Shown here in pieces: positions 7,757 through 15,125 of a stretch of DNA of 29,655 nt (its first letter is position 1; every line of letters begins with the position of its first letter). Below the pieces are notes generated by a model, which worked only from the letters and a program-made list of their open reading frames with translations, had not been told where the DNA came from and did no database searches. Made by a program: the position numbers and the translations under genes. The stretch is taken from positions 1-29,655 of the forward strand of contig CBFCZU010000018.1 of assembly GCA_965602635.1 (NCBI GenBank), given 5' to 3'. This stretch comes from CBFCZU01 sp965602635. Lineage in GTDB: Bacteria > Planctomycetota > Phycisphaerae > SM23-33.

Positions 7757-9066
7757 GCGCGGCGGCGGAGCATGGTGTAGGGGCCGTCGGGAATGACCGC
7801 CACGCGGGCGTCCGGGCGGGCGGCGAGGTACTCGTCGATTGCACGCTGGGCGCGGGCCTGGGCGTCACCCTCGCCGAGGATCGCCCTGACCGCGATCCGC
7901 CGCTGAACGTCGCCTTCGATGCCGTCGCTGACGAACCACAGGCTCTCCCGCCCGATCCGCGCCAGGACGCGGCACTGCATCTGCAACTCCCACTGGTCGA
8001 GCAGCGTCCGGTCCTTGTGCCGCTCGATGTCGCCCAGGAATCGCCGCCAGTCGTTGTCGTAGCCGAGCATCAGCTCAGTGTAGGCCTGCGAGCCGAGCCC
8101 CTCGCCGCAGTGTGAGACCTGAAGCAGCGTCGAGCCCGGCTCCAGCGCCGGCAGGGCGGTGCACATGCCCTTGACCGCCTGGTAGAAGGTCTGGTCCAGC
8201 GGGAATCCGCCGCCGTTGGTGACGACCAGGTCGAACGGCCCGTCGATCTCGGCCGTGGTCCACCGGGCGACGTCCTTGCAGCCGGCGAGGTGGGCCGCCT
8301 CCAGCTCGCCGCAATAGACGCCGGCGATCTGCCTGTCGAGGGTTATCGCCACGTTGAAGAGGAAGTCCACGCCCACCTTCCTGGCGACGGACAGGGCGAT
8401 CTCGTGGCAGGGGTTGCCCTCGAGCACGCCGTTATCGGCGCGGTCATCGGCGAGCGTCTCGTAGCCGTGGAACCGCTGCACTGTGGCCAGGTCCACCAGC
8501 GCCGGGCAGACGCCCTTTCGCCCGCCGGAGAAGCCGGCCATGAAGTGCGGCTCGATGTAGCCGGTGACGATCCGCAGATCGGCCTGGGCGAAGCGTCGGT
8601 TGACGCTCACCGGCTGCCCGCCCGCGGCCGCGTCGCTGATCCTCACCAGCGTGGCGGGATTGGCGGCGACGTGGTCGATCACCTCCACCCGCGAGGCGAT
8701 ATCACCCCCGATGAGGATCTCCCGCTCGGCCGGGGTGCTCGGGCGGTGCATGCCGGTGCCGATGATGATGACGATCTGAGAGTCGCCCACGCCGGCGGCG
8801 TTGAGGACATCGAGCATGGGCGGCAGGAAGACCTTGTTGGGCACCGGGCGGGTGATGTCGGAAATGGTGATGGCCACGGTCTCGGGCCCCCTGGCCGCGA
8901 CCAGCTCCGCTAGCGGGGGCGAATCGATGGGTCTGGCCAGCACCTCCCGCACGGCCTGATACGGATTGGCCAGCGGCGGGGCGGGCGCGCCGGTCAGCAC
9001 CGCCGCCGAGGCGGGCACGCTCACCGTAAGCCCGTCCTTGCCGTAGAGCAGTCGGACGTCCTTCAT
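7753..9066 (-). CDS. larA: LarA-family (nickel-pincer cofactor) racemase/epimerase
   Basis: A 437-residue protein of the LarA/DUF2088 family, whose founding member is the nickel-pincer lactate racemase. The residues known to matter in that enzyme are all visible at nearly the same numbers: SDITRP (D70, R73), GTGMHRP (H107), EPHFMAGFSGGRKG (H174 and the cofactor-attached K184) and QRFH (H200). It is therefore probably an active cofactor-dependent enzyme. LarA homologues act on several 2-hydroxy acids, and the substrate cannot be assigned. The cofactor genes larB, larC and larE are not in this window. It starts 18 bp after the stop of the double zinc-ribbon membrane protein and is probably co-transcribed with it. 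Its stop codon overlaps that of the transporter on the other strand. Confidence 0.85.
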   Translation of the reverse strand: MKDVRLLYGKDGLTVSVPASAAVLTGAPAPPLANPYQAVREVLARPIDSPPLAELVAARGPETVAITISDITRPVPNKVFLPPMLDVLNAAGVGDSQIVIIIGTGMHRPSTPAEREILIGGDIASRVEVIDHVAANPATLVRISDAAAGGQPVSVNRRFAQADLRIVTGYIEPHFMAGFSGGRKGVCPALVDLATVQRFHGYETLADDRADNGVLEGNPCHEIALSVARKVGVDFLFNVAITLDRQIAGVYCGELEAAHLAGCKDVARWTTAEIDGPFDLVVTNGGGFPLDQTFYQAVKGMCTALPALEPGSTLLQVSHCGEGLGSQAYTELMLGYDNDWRRFLGDIERHKDRTLLDQWELQMQCRVLARIGRESLWFVSDGIEGDVQRRIAVRAILGEGDAQARAQRAIDEYLAARPDARVAVIPDGPYTMLRRRA

Positions 9067-9084
9067 TGCTCGATCCCGCGGCGG

Positions 9085-11103
9085 TCAGGGGGTCTTCGGG
9101 GCGGGCTTCTCGCTCGGCTCCGGGGGCTTGGGCCTGGGCCCCATGCTCGTGAGAGATCTGCGGCAGTGCGTGCAGTTCTCCAGCGTCTGGGGGGTCCACC
9201 GCATGCAGTTGGGGCAAGACACGGCCACGACCGCCTGTTTCTTGCCGCATTTGGGGCACAGCATCGCCTCGGTGCCGTCCATCACCGTCGGCGGGACCTT
9301 GTCGCTGGTAATGTAGAAGACCCTCTTGCGGGTCGAGCAGTGGCTGTAGAAGCAGAGGAACGCGACCCTCCTCACCCGCGTCGGCGGGGTGCGACGCTTG
9401 GGCTTCGGCTTGGCCCTGACTGCCACTCGCGCCGGCACGGGCTTGGCCATCGCCAGGGCTTTGATTGCCACCTGGCGGAATCCCGGCAGGAAGTCGGCCA
9501 GCGCCGCCAGGCCGGCCTGGCCAGGGCCCTGGAGGCGTATGTCCTCGCCCTCTTCCGAGGCCCGCAGCGAGCCGGCATGCTCGGTCACCTGCTCCAGCGA
9601 GCCCGAAGGGGGCTGGCTGAGCAGAATCGTCGCCTTGCCCCTCGGCTCCGGGTCGATCGAGAAGACCAGGGCGGTCTGCTGCCCCTCCCAGGCCGGCTCG
9701 GTCATCGGCGCGCTCAGGGCCGAGCGGACGCAGGCACGCAACGCCGGCAGCTTCGCGCAGCCGACGATGGCACGACCCTTGGTGGGGACCTTCGCCAACA
9801 GCGCCCTGATCCGCTCCTGCTGGGCGGGGTTGACCTTGCACCGGCCCGCGTCGTCGATTGTCTCCGCCGTTCCCACGAGCATCTCGCCGGCGCCGTCCAT
9901 GCCGCTCAGCCTGGCGGGCGCCAGCCGGAGCACTCCGTGGGAGGCGGGCTTGTCGGCCTGGAAGGTGCCCTTCAGCTTCATGTCCGTTGCCCGACCCAGC
10001 AGGTCAGCCGAGAGATTCCGCGCCGCCGGGCCGGCCAGTCGCAGCAGGAAATGGGGCACAGGCGCGTCGTCTTCCGCCAGCGACCATAGGCCGGGGGTCG
10101 AGCCGGGCACTGCCGAGCCCGGCCGCTGGCCGTAGAGCATTCCGAACATCCGGCTGATCTCGACCGGCGAGCCGCCAGCCAGGAAGAGCGTGCCCGAGGC
10201 GGGCATGGCGCCCTCCCTGATGCGCCTCGTCGCGTTGGTCCACAGCTTGCTCCCGGCTACCTGGGCGATCACGGGCGCTCGCGAGGCCGAGGCCTTCGCC
10301 ATGGCCTTGGCCGCCCGGTGCAGGTCCACGTGCAGCAGGAAGAAGGCCCCGTCGGGCGCCCGCTCGGTCGCCGCCAGAAGCTCCGGCGAGAGCGGGAACT
10401 GCTTGGGCCCCGTGGGCGTGGGCCTGGGTGCGGGTCTGGGTGTGGGTCTGGGTGTGGGCTTGGGCGTGACAGTGGGCTGCAGCCGGGGGCTCCTGGCCGG
10501 CGGCGTGCGCTTGGCGACGGCAGGGCGCGCCTTGCGAGCCTGGGGCTCACGCGATGGCGTTGGTGCGGGTTCCTCCCAAGGCTTCCACACCAGGGCGACG
10601 ACTCCAGCCGCCACGATCAGCACCAGCAGTACCGCCCCGCCAATGAGCATGCGGCGTTTCTTGGCCGCTTTGATCGCCTCGGCCTGGGCCCGCTGGGAGG
10701 CGCGGGCCTGCTCCAGCGGAGTCGGCTCGCGGGAGGCGGCCTCGACGGCCTCGGTCTGCTCCTCGTCGTCGGCGAAGTCGATTACTCCCCCGTCCTCGAT
10801 TGCTCCGAGCCTGTCAGTCTTGCTCCTGGGGTCGGTGGCGGAGGCGAGGTCAAGCTCGGGCTCCTTGGGCTCGGCGACGTCTTCAATTCGGCTGGGCGGG
10901 CGAGGTGGAGGTGCCTCATCCCTGGCCGCTCCGGCAAGGGCGGCAGCGGCCGCCAGCTCAGCCGCTGCGTCGGACGCCCCGGCCGCCGCCGGGGGGGGAA
11001 TGTCCACCACAGCCTTGCAGAACGGGCAGCGTCCCTTCTTGCCCGCGACCGCCTCGGGAACCCGCACCGGTTTGCCGCAGTGCTCACAGACAAAATGGAT
11101 CAT
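9085..11103 (-). CDS. Membrane-anchored protein with zinc ribbons at both ends
   Basis: A 672-residue protein that I do not recognise by name. The N-terminal ribbon is MIHFVCEHCGKPVRVPEA through GRCPFCK (C6, C9, C26, C29), a form common in planctomycetes. An acidic, alanine-rich linker follows, then one transmembrane helix (about residues 153-173, after KKRR). Next come a Pro/Lys/Arg-rich spacer (TPKPTPRPTPRPAPRPTPTG) and a domain of about 370 residues. The C-terminal segment has three more CxxC pairs (C616/C619, C630/C633, C644/C647). A single helix would put the two ribbons on opposite sides of the membrane, which is odd for a zinc ribbon. The ATG at 11103 has GAGGTAG 4-10 nt upstream. The larA-like gene follows 18 bp downstream. 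Confidence 0.8.
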   Translation of the reverse strand: MIHFVCEHCGKPVRVPEAVAGKKGRCPFCKAVVDIPPPAAAGASDAAAELAAAAALAGAARDEAPPPRPPSRIEDVAEPKEPELDLASATDPRSKTDRLGAIEDGGVIDFADDEEQTEAVEAASREPTPLEQARASQRAQAEAIKAAKKRRMLIGGAVLLVLIVAAGVVALVWKPWEEPAPTPSREPQARKARPAVAKRTPPARSPRLQPTVTPKPTPRPTPRPAPRPTPTGPKQFPLSPELLAATERAPDGAFFLLHVDLHRAAKAMAKASASRAPVIAQVAGSKLWTNATRRIREGAMPASGTLFLAGGSPVEISRMFGMLYGQRPGSAVPGSTPGLWSLAEDDAPVPHFLLRLAGPAARNLSADLLGRATDMKLKGTFQADKPASHGVLRLAPARLSGMDGAGEMLVGTAETIDDAGRCKVNPAQQERIRALLAKVPTKGRAIVGCAKLPALRACVRSALSAPMTEPAWEGQQTALVFSIDPEPRGKATILLSQPPSGSLEQVTEHAGSLRASEEGEDIRLQGPGQAGLAALADFLPGFRQVAIKALAMAKPVPARVAVRAKPKPKRRTPPTRVRRVAFLCFYSHCSTRKRVFYITSDKVPPTVMDGTEAMLCPKCGKKQAVVAVSCPNCMRWTPQTLENCTHCRRSLTSMGPRPKPPEPSEKPAPKTP

Positions 11104-11151
11104 TTTCTACCTCGATTCGGCAGGGCGAATCTGATAAACGATCAGCTTTCC

Positions 11152-11160
11152 ATTGTACCA
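11152..11160 (-). promoter_or_regulatory. Extended -10 promoter of the zinc-ribbon/larA operon
   Basis: On the minus strand TGGTACAAT forms an extended -10 box (TGnTACAAT) 48 nt before the ATG at 11103. No good -35 box is visible, as is usual for extended -10 promoters. The leader would be about 40 nt and contains the ribosome binding site GAGGTAG. Confidence 0.5.
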
Positions 11161-11251
11161 ATTTTAGTCTGCCTCCCGTCACGGACAAGGGTGTTTTCCG
11201 AGGCCGCGACGGGCTCCGGCCAAGGCCGGAGGCATGGCCAGGAGAACCGCG

Positions 11252-13021
11252 ATGCCCTCAGCAGTTAAGATCCCTCGCAGCGAGTATCCCCGTCCGCAAC
11301 TGGTTCGCCCTCAGTGGCTGTGCCTCAACGGCCGATGGTCGTTCGCCGAGGACGCCGCCGGCAGCGGCGAGGCCAGGGGCCTGCCAGCCAAGGGCCTCCT
11401 GCCCGGGGAGATCATCGTGCCCTTCTGCCCGGAAAGCGAACTCTCGGGCATCGGCAATCGCGACTTCATGCCATGCGTGTGGTACGCGCGGCGGTTCACC
11501 CCCCCGGCCTCCTGGAAGGGCAAGCGGCTGCTGCTGCACTTCGGGGCGGTCGATTACGAGGCTACCGTCTGGCTCAACGGTCAGCGCGTCGGCTTTCACC
11601 GCGGCGGATACACGCCCTTTGCCTGCGAGATCACCCGCGCCGTAAAGCGCGGCGCCAACCTGCTGGTCGTCCGGGCGGCCGACGACACCCGCAGCGGGCT
11701 TCAGGCCTCCGGCAAGCAGGCGATGGGCTACCACAGCACCGGCTGCCTCTACACGCGGACGACGGGCATCTGGCAGAGCGTCTGGGCCGAGCCCGTCGGG
11801 CGGTCGTACATAAAGTCGCTCCGCATGATCGGCGACCCCGCCGGCGGGGCGCTGCACCTCCAGGCCGAGATCGACGGCCCGGCCGGCTCGCTTGCCCTGG
11901 CGCTCGAGGCGCGGGCGGGGAGGGCAGTCGTCGGACGGGCCAGCGTGGATGCCTCCTCGGGCCTGGCCGCGGCGACCGTCCAACTCGACCACGTGCGGCT
12001 ATGGGACCTGGACGACCCCTTCCTCTACGACCTCAAGCTGACACTGGCCGATGAGAAGGGCACGGTCGATTGCGTGGACAGCTACTTCGGCCTGCGGACC
12101 ATAACTCTCGAGTCCCCGGCCATACTCCTCAACGGACGGGCCGTCTTCCAGCGACTCGTGCTCGACCAGGGCTACTATCCGGCCGGCGTCTACACCGCCC
12201 CGCGCGACGCCGACCTCAAGCGCGACGTCGTCGGGTCCAAGAAGCTGGGCTTCAACGGCGCCAGGCTGCACCAGAAGGTCTTCGAGCCCAGGTTCCTCCA
12301 CTGGGCCGACCGCCTGGGCTACATGGTCTGGGGCGAGTATCCCAACTGGGGCATGGACCGCAGCAACGGCGAGGCGGTGCGGAGAATGACGGCCGAGTGG
12401 ACCGAGGCCGTCAGACGCGACTTCAACCATCCCAGCGTCGTCGGCTGGTGCCCGTATAACGAGGCCAGCGACTGGGCCGACGGGCAGATGCTGCGCGATG
12501 TTTACCGCCTGACCAAGGCGCTCGACCCGACCCGCCCGGTGATCGACTCCAGCGGGTGGCACCACTACGAGACCGACGTTTACGACTGCCACAGCTACGA
12601 GCAGGACCCGCGGAAGTTCGCGGCCCTGTTCGCCGAGTTCGCTGCCGGCGGCGAGCCGCTGTACAACAAGCCGAAGATGAGCCCCTACGCCGGGCAGCCG
12701 TTCATGGTCAGCGAGTACGGCGGCGCGGGCTGGGTAGCCGCCAGGAAGGGCCCGGGCGGCTTCGGGGCCGGCGGAGGGGAGGCGCCGTGGGGCTACGGCC
12801 AGGGGCCCCGGAGCGTCGAGGAGTTCATCCGCCGGTACCGCAGGCTCACCACCACGCTGCTGAGGCACCCGCGGATGTGCGGCTTCTGCTACACGCAGCT
12901 CTACGACATCGAGCAGGAGATCAACGGCCTGATGACCTACGGGCGGAAGATGAAGTTCGACCCGGAGACCATCGCCGCGATCAACTCCCAGCCGGCGGCG
13001 ATCGAGAAGCGCCGGCGCTAG
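11252..13021 (+). CDS. Glycoside hydrolase family 2 enzyme (beta-galactosidase/glucuronidase-like)
   Basis: A 589-residue GH2 enzyme. Domain order is normal: jelly-roll sugar-binding domain (about 15-185, with YARRFTPP and ATVWLNGQRVGFHRGGYTPF), an Ig-like domain (about 190-285) and the TIM barrel (about 290-560). The acid/base glutamate is in WCPYNE (E404) and the nucleophile in FMVSEYGG (E488). No signal peptide is present, so it should act in the cytoplasm on imported oligosaccharides. Substrate could be a beta-galactoside, glucuronide or mannoside. I chose the ATG at 11252 because AGGAGA lies 6 nt before it. The upstream ATG at 11234 has GGAGG only 1 nt away, which is too close. No carbohydrate transporter is adjacent. 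Confidence 0.9.
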   Translation: MPSAVKIPRSEYPRPQLVRPQWLCLNGRWSFAEDAAGSGEARGLPAKGLLPGEIIVPFCPESELSGIGNRDFMPCVWYARRFTPPASWKGKRLLLHFGAVDYEATVWLNGQRVGFHRGGYTPFACEITRAVKRGANLLVVRAADDTRSGLQASGKQAMGYHSTGCLYTRTTGIWQSVWAEPVGRSYIKSLRMIGDPAGGALHLQAEIDGPAGSLALALEARAGRAVVGRASVDASSGLAAATVQLDHVRLWDLDDPFLYDLKLTLADEKGTVDCVDSYFGLRTITLESPAILLNGRAVFQRLVLDQGYYPAGVYTAPRDADLKRDVVGSKKLGFNGARLHQKVFEPRFLHWADRLGYMVWGEYPNWGMDRSNGEAVRRMTAEWTEAVRRDFNHPSVVGWCPYNEASDWADGQMLRDVYRLTKALDPTRPVIDSSGWHHYETDVYDCHSYEQDPRKFAALFAEFAAGGEPLYNKPKMSPYAGQPFMVSEYGGAGWVAARKGPGGFGAGGGEAPWGYGQGPRSVEEFIRRYRRLTTTLLRHPRMCGFCYTQLYDIEQEINGLMTYGRKMKFDPETIAAINSQPAAIEKRRR

Positions 13022-13025
13022 CCCG

Positions 13026-13052
13026 GATGTTGCACGATGCGCGTGCAACATC
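13026..13052. repeat. Perfect inverted repeat after the GH2 gene
   Basis: GATGTTGCAC and GTGCAACATC form a perfect 10-bp stem around a 7-nt GATGCGC, whose outer G and C extend the stem to 11 bp with a 5-nt loop. It starts 4 bp after the GH2 stop, in a 73-bp gap between convergent genes. It may act as a terminator, though no U-tract follows, or be a REP-like element. Confidence 0.7.
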
Positions 13053-13072
13053 TGCCGCAGCGGCTTCGACGC

Positions 13073-13090
13073 GAGCGACGTACGTCGCTC
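13073..13090. repeat. 18-bp perfect palindrome between convergent genes
   Basis: GAGCGACGTACGTCGCTC reads identically on both strands. It lies 20 bp after the first inverted repeat and just beyond the stop of the opposing yhbY-like gene (13095). It may terminate both transcripts, or be part of a repetitive palindromic element together with the 13026-13052 repeat. Confidence 0.7.
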
Positions 13091-13094
13091 TTGC

Positions 13095-13421
13095 TCAGGG
13101 CCAGGGTCCGCGAGCGGGCAGCTCGATGCGATCGTCCGGGGCGAGGGCGTCGTTGGGCCTGTAGATGACGACTGCCCTGCCGACCAGGTCCACCAGGGCC
13201 GCGTCGACTGCGGCGGCGATTCGTTCGGCCTCGGCGGCGCGGTCGTCCCCGGCCGATTCCAGCAGCCGGATCTTCAGCAGCTCACGCCGGGCCAGTTGGA
13301 GGCGGATGTGCTCCAGCGTGGCCTCGCTCAGGCCAGCCTTGCCCACTATCACGTCCACCTTCCGGCGCCGACCGGCCGAACGGAGAAACTTGCGCTGGGC
13401 GGATGTCAGTTCCACGGGCAT
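13095..13421 (-). CDS. yhbY: YhbY/CRM-domain RNA-binding protein
   Basis: A 108-residue protein covering one CRM (CRS1-YhbY) domain. The N-terminal block LTSAQRKFLRSAGRRRKVDV leads into the conserved glycine loop VIVGKAGLSE. LLKIRLL and the terminal strand GRAVVIYRP follow. In Escherichia coli and chloroplast relatives this domain binds RNA, and YhbY associates with large-subunit precursor particles, so a role in ribosome assembly is likely. The ATG at 13421 has AGGTG 10 nt upstream and begins close to the family start. An alternative ATG at 13442 adds seven residues but has no ribosome binding site. It lies downstream of the CBM9-like lipoprotein with a strong hairpin between them. Confidence 0.85.
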   Translation of the reverse strand: MPVELTSAQRKFLRSAGRRRKVDVIVGKAGLSEATLEHIRLQLARRELLKIRLLESAGDDRAAEAERIAAAVDAALVDLVGRAVVIYRPNDALAPDDRIELPARGPWP

Positions 13422-13450
13422 GTCGCCGCGCACCTGCCTCATGAGACGAC

Positions 13451-13475
13451 GCGGCGGACCCCAAGGACCCGCCGC
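13451..13475 (-). terminator. Strong hairpin between the CBM9 lipoprotein gene and yhbY
   Basis: Read on the minus strand, GCGGCGGGTCC and GGGTCCGCCGC pair over 11 positions (two of them G-U) around a 3-nt loop. It lies 30 nt after the CBM9 gene stop and 30 nt before the yhbY ATG. No U-tract follows, so it may reduce read-through or stabilise an mRNA end rather than act as a classic intrinsic terminator. Confidence 0.4.
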
Positions 13476-13505
13476 GCCGACAAGACTCTGATCTGGTGAG
13501 TCAGA

Positions 13506-14411
13506 CTACTTCTTGATGTTGTCGACGGTCCCCACGTTCAGCCACAGGGCCCCGAACCTGGCCGGCACGTGCGAGTCGTCCCCGCCGGTCGGGCTCCAGG
13601 CGGTGTCCTCGGTGCCCTCCAGCAGGTACGCCATCCGGTTGAAGTTCACCGCCCAGACGCGGTTGATCTTGCCCGCCTTCACGCCCATCTCCTTGAAGGG
13701 GATGATCAGCTCAACGGTCCAGGCCTTCTTGCCGACCTTGGTGGCGACCTCCATCTTCGGGTCCCAGGAGAAATCCTCGTCTCCCTTGGGCCCCTTGGCA
13801 TCGGCTGTGGTGCCGAGGGAGTTGACCCCGATGTGCATGTAGGTGTCCACCTCGCGCTTGTTGTCTGGGTCGATGAACAGCTCCACGCAGTCGTCGCTCC
13901 AGACCGCCTCGTCGTGGTCGCGGACGTCGGCGAGGAGGGCGTCGATGTCGGGCGTCTCGCACGTGGCGAAGATGCACAACTCCTCCTTCGTGCTGACGAC
14001 GTAAACGGTCGTCTTGCCCGTCGGCTTGGCGTCCCCGCCGTCGAGGTACTTGAACGTCAGGGGCGTGCCCATCTTCTTGTACACGTCGTCCAGGACGCCG
14101 TCCAGCTTGGGGGTATTGGCGACCAGCCGCACCCGGGCGACCGGGACGTCGGAGGCCTTCTTGAACGCGTCAAAGGCGGCCGAGGGGGCCGGCTTCGGCT
14201 CGGGTTTGGGCTCAGGCTTGGGCTCAGGCTTCGGCTCTGGCTTGGGCTCAGGCTTCGGCTCTGGCTTGGGTTCAGGCGCGGGCTCTGCCTTGACCGTAGG
14301 CTTGGTAGTCTCCTCCTCGACCTTCTTGTCGCAGCCGATGGCGTTGAACACCAGTGCAGCCCCGACCAGCACAACCAATGCCGTCATCCACAGATTCCTG
14401 TTGGTTCTCAT
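13506..14411 (-). CDS. Lipoprotein with EPKP spacer and CBM9-like (DOMON-type) domain
   Basis: A 301-residue exported protein. The N-terminus MRTNRNLWMTALVVLVGAAL is a signal sequence ending in FNAIGC, a weak lipobox with C27 as the likely lipidated residue. A spacer follows with seven tandem EPKP units (residues 47-74), as in TonB-like periplasm-spanning linkers. The C-terminal 220 residues look like a family 9 carbohydrate-binding fold: NTPKLDGVLDDVYKK, then AVWSDDCVELFIDPDN, and WAVNFNRMAY near the end. These domains bind sugars or sit on cell-surface glycan and cytochrome proteins. The ATG at 14411 has AAAGGAAAGG just upstream. A consensus promoter lies 90 nt further out. Confidence 0.8.
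   Translation of the reverse strand: MRTNRNLWMTALVVLVGAALVFNAIGCDKKVEEETTKPTVKAEPAPEPKPEPKPEPKPEPKPEPKPEPKPEPKPAPSAAFDAFKKASDVPVARVRLVANTPKLDGVLDDVYKKMGTPLTFKYLDGGDAKPTGKTTVYVVSTKEELCIFATCETPDIDALLADVRDHDEAVWSDDCVELFIDPDNKREVDTYMHIGVNSLGTTADAKGPKGDEDFSWDPKMEVATKVGKKAWTVELIIPFKEMGVKAGKINRVWAVNFNRMAYLLEGTEDTAWSPTGGDDSHVPARFGALWLNVGTVDNIKK
14190..14273 (-). repeat. Seven tandem EPKP-encoding 12-bp units
   Basis: Seven consecutive 12-bp units encode Glu-Pro-Lys-Pro in the CBM9 lipoprotein. Synonymous differences between units (CTC/TTC, GGC/GGG/GGT on the plus strand) show the peptide is kept while the DNA drifts. Such a tract can expand or contract by slippage. Confidence 0.85.
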
Positions 14412-14502
14412 GGCCTTTCCTTTTCTGAAAAAGGTTCCCGTTTCCGACAAACGCGCCCGCCCCGCCCTGCCGGCGGGCCTGAGAAAGTGCCGACGGCCGG
14501 GC

Positions 14503-14530
14503 ATTATACTGCGCTTATTGGCCCGTGCAA
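14503..14530 (-). promoter_or_regulatory. Promoter of the CBM9-like lipoprotein gene
   Basis: On the minus strand TTGCAC (14525-14530), a 16-bp spacer and a perfect TATAAT (14503-14508). The leader would be about 85 nt and includes a small CCCGCC/GGCGGG hairpin at 14461-14477. Confidence 0.7.
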
Positions 14531-14622
14531 GCGGCAAGGTCGAATCGGAATGCCCGCCGCGGCTGCCGGGCCGTGCCGGCGCCGCTTCAGGCCGGGCGCG
14601 GAGGCCATTTTCTTGAAAAGCC

Positions 14623-14650
14623 TTGCTTTGCACAACCGGAGGCCTAAACT
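14623..14650 (+). promoter_or_regulatory. Candidate promoter of the STAS gene
   Basis: TTGCTT (14623-14628), a 16-bp spacer and TAAACT (14645-14650), 35 nt before the ATG at 14686. It diverges from the lipoprotein promoter about 100 bp away. Confidence 0.45.
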
Positions 14651-14685
14651 TCACCGAATCCTTTGGCATGGCAGGAAGGGGCAGC

Positions 14686-15051
14686 ATGACTGAGCAGGAA
14701 ACAGGACTGGCGCTCGAGAGCCGGGACGGGGCAAGCGTGGCCACCGTCGAGCTTTCAGAACTGACACCCGACATCCTTGACCGCCTGCAGGGCCAGTTGA
14801 AGGACATGCCCGAGCATGGCGCGTCGGTCCCGCTGGTGTTGGACCTCTCCAACGTGAAGTTCATCGACAGCATCGGCATGGGGGCGATGGTGGTGCTGCT
14901 GCGGCGGGTCAAGGGCGGCGGCGGACGCCTGGCGCTCGTCGGGCTCGTCGGGCACTGCCTCAACGTCATGGAGGTTACGGGCCTGCACAAGGTCTTCGAG
15001 ATGTACGATGACGTGGCTGCTGCCCTGGAGGCGTTCAAGCGGCCCGGATAG
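14686..15051 (+). CDS. STAS-domain anti-anti-sigma-factor-like protein
   Basis: A 121-residue single STAS domain of the SpoIIAA/RsbV type. The conserved phosphorylation loop is VLDLSNVKFIDSIGMGAMV, with S62 in the DSIGM motif as the likely phosphorylated residue. In the partner-switching scheme an anti-sigma kinase phosphorylates this serine and a PP2C phosphatase removes it. Neither partner is in the window, so the regulated target is unknown. The ATG at 14686 is preceded by AAGGGG at 5 nt. An ATG at 14668 is in frame but has no ribosome binding site. The ABC exporter gene begins 74 bp downstream on the same strand. Confidence 0.85.
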   Translation: MTEQETGLALESRDGASVATVELSELTPDILDRLQGQLKDMPEHGASVPLVLDLSNVKFIDSIGMGAMVVLLRRVKGGGGRLALVGLVGHCLNVMEVTGLHKVFEMYDDVAAALEAFKRPG

Positions 15052-15125
15052 CAAACACTCCTTGGCCCGTGGACCCCGACGCCAAGTATGGTAACATAAA
15101 GGATTCTGCTTAGTGAGGCCCTGCT

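Noticed and set aside
14190..14273. CRISPR-like repeat array
   Set aside because: The units are contiguous 12-bp codon repeats without spacers, inside a coding frame.
14937..14954. Short tandem repeat CTCGTCGGG in the STAS gene
   Set aside because: It simply encodes LVGLVG and has only two units.
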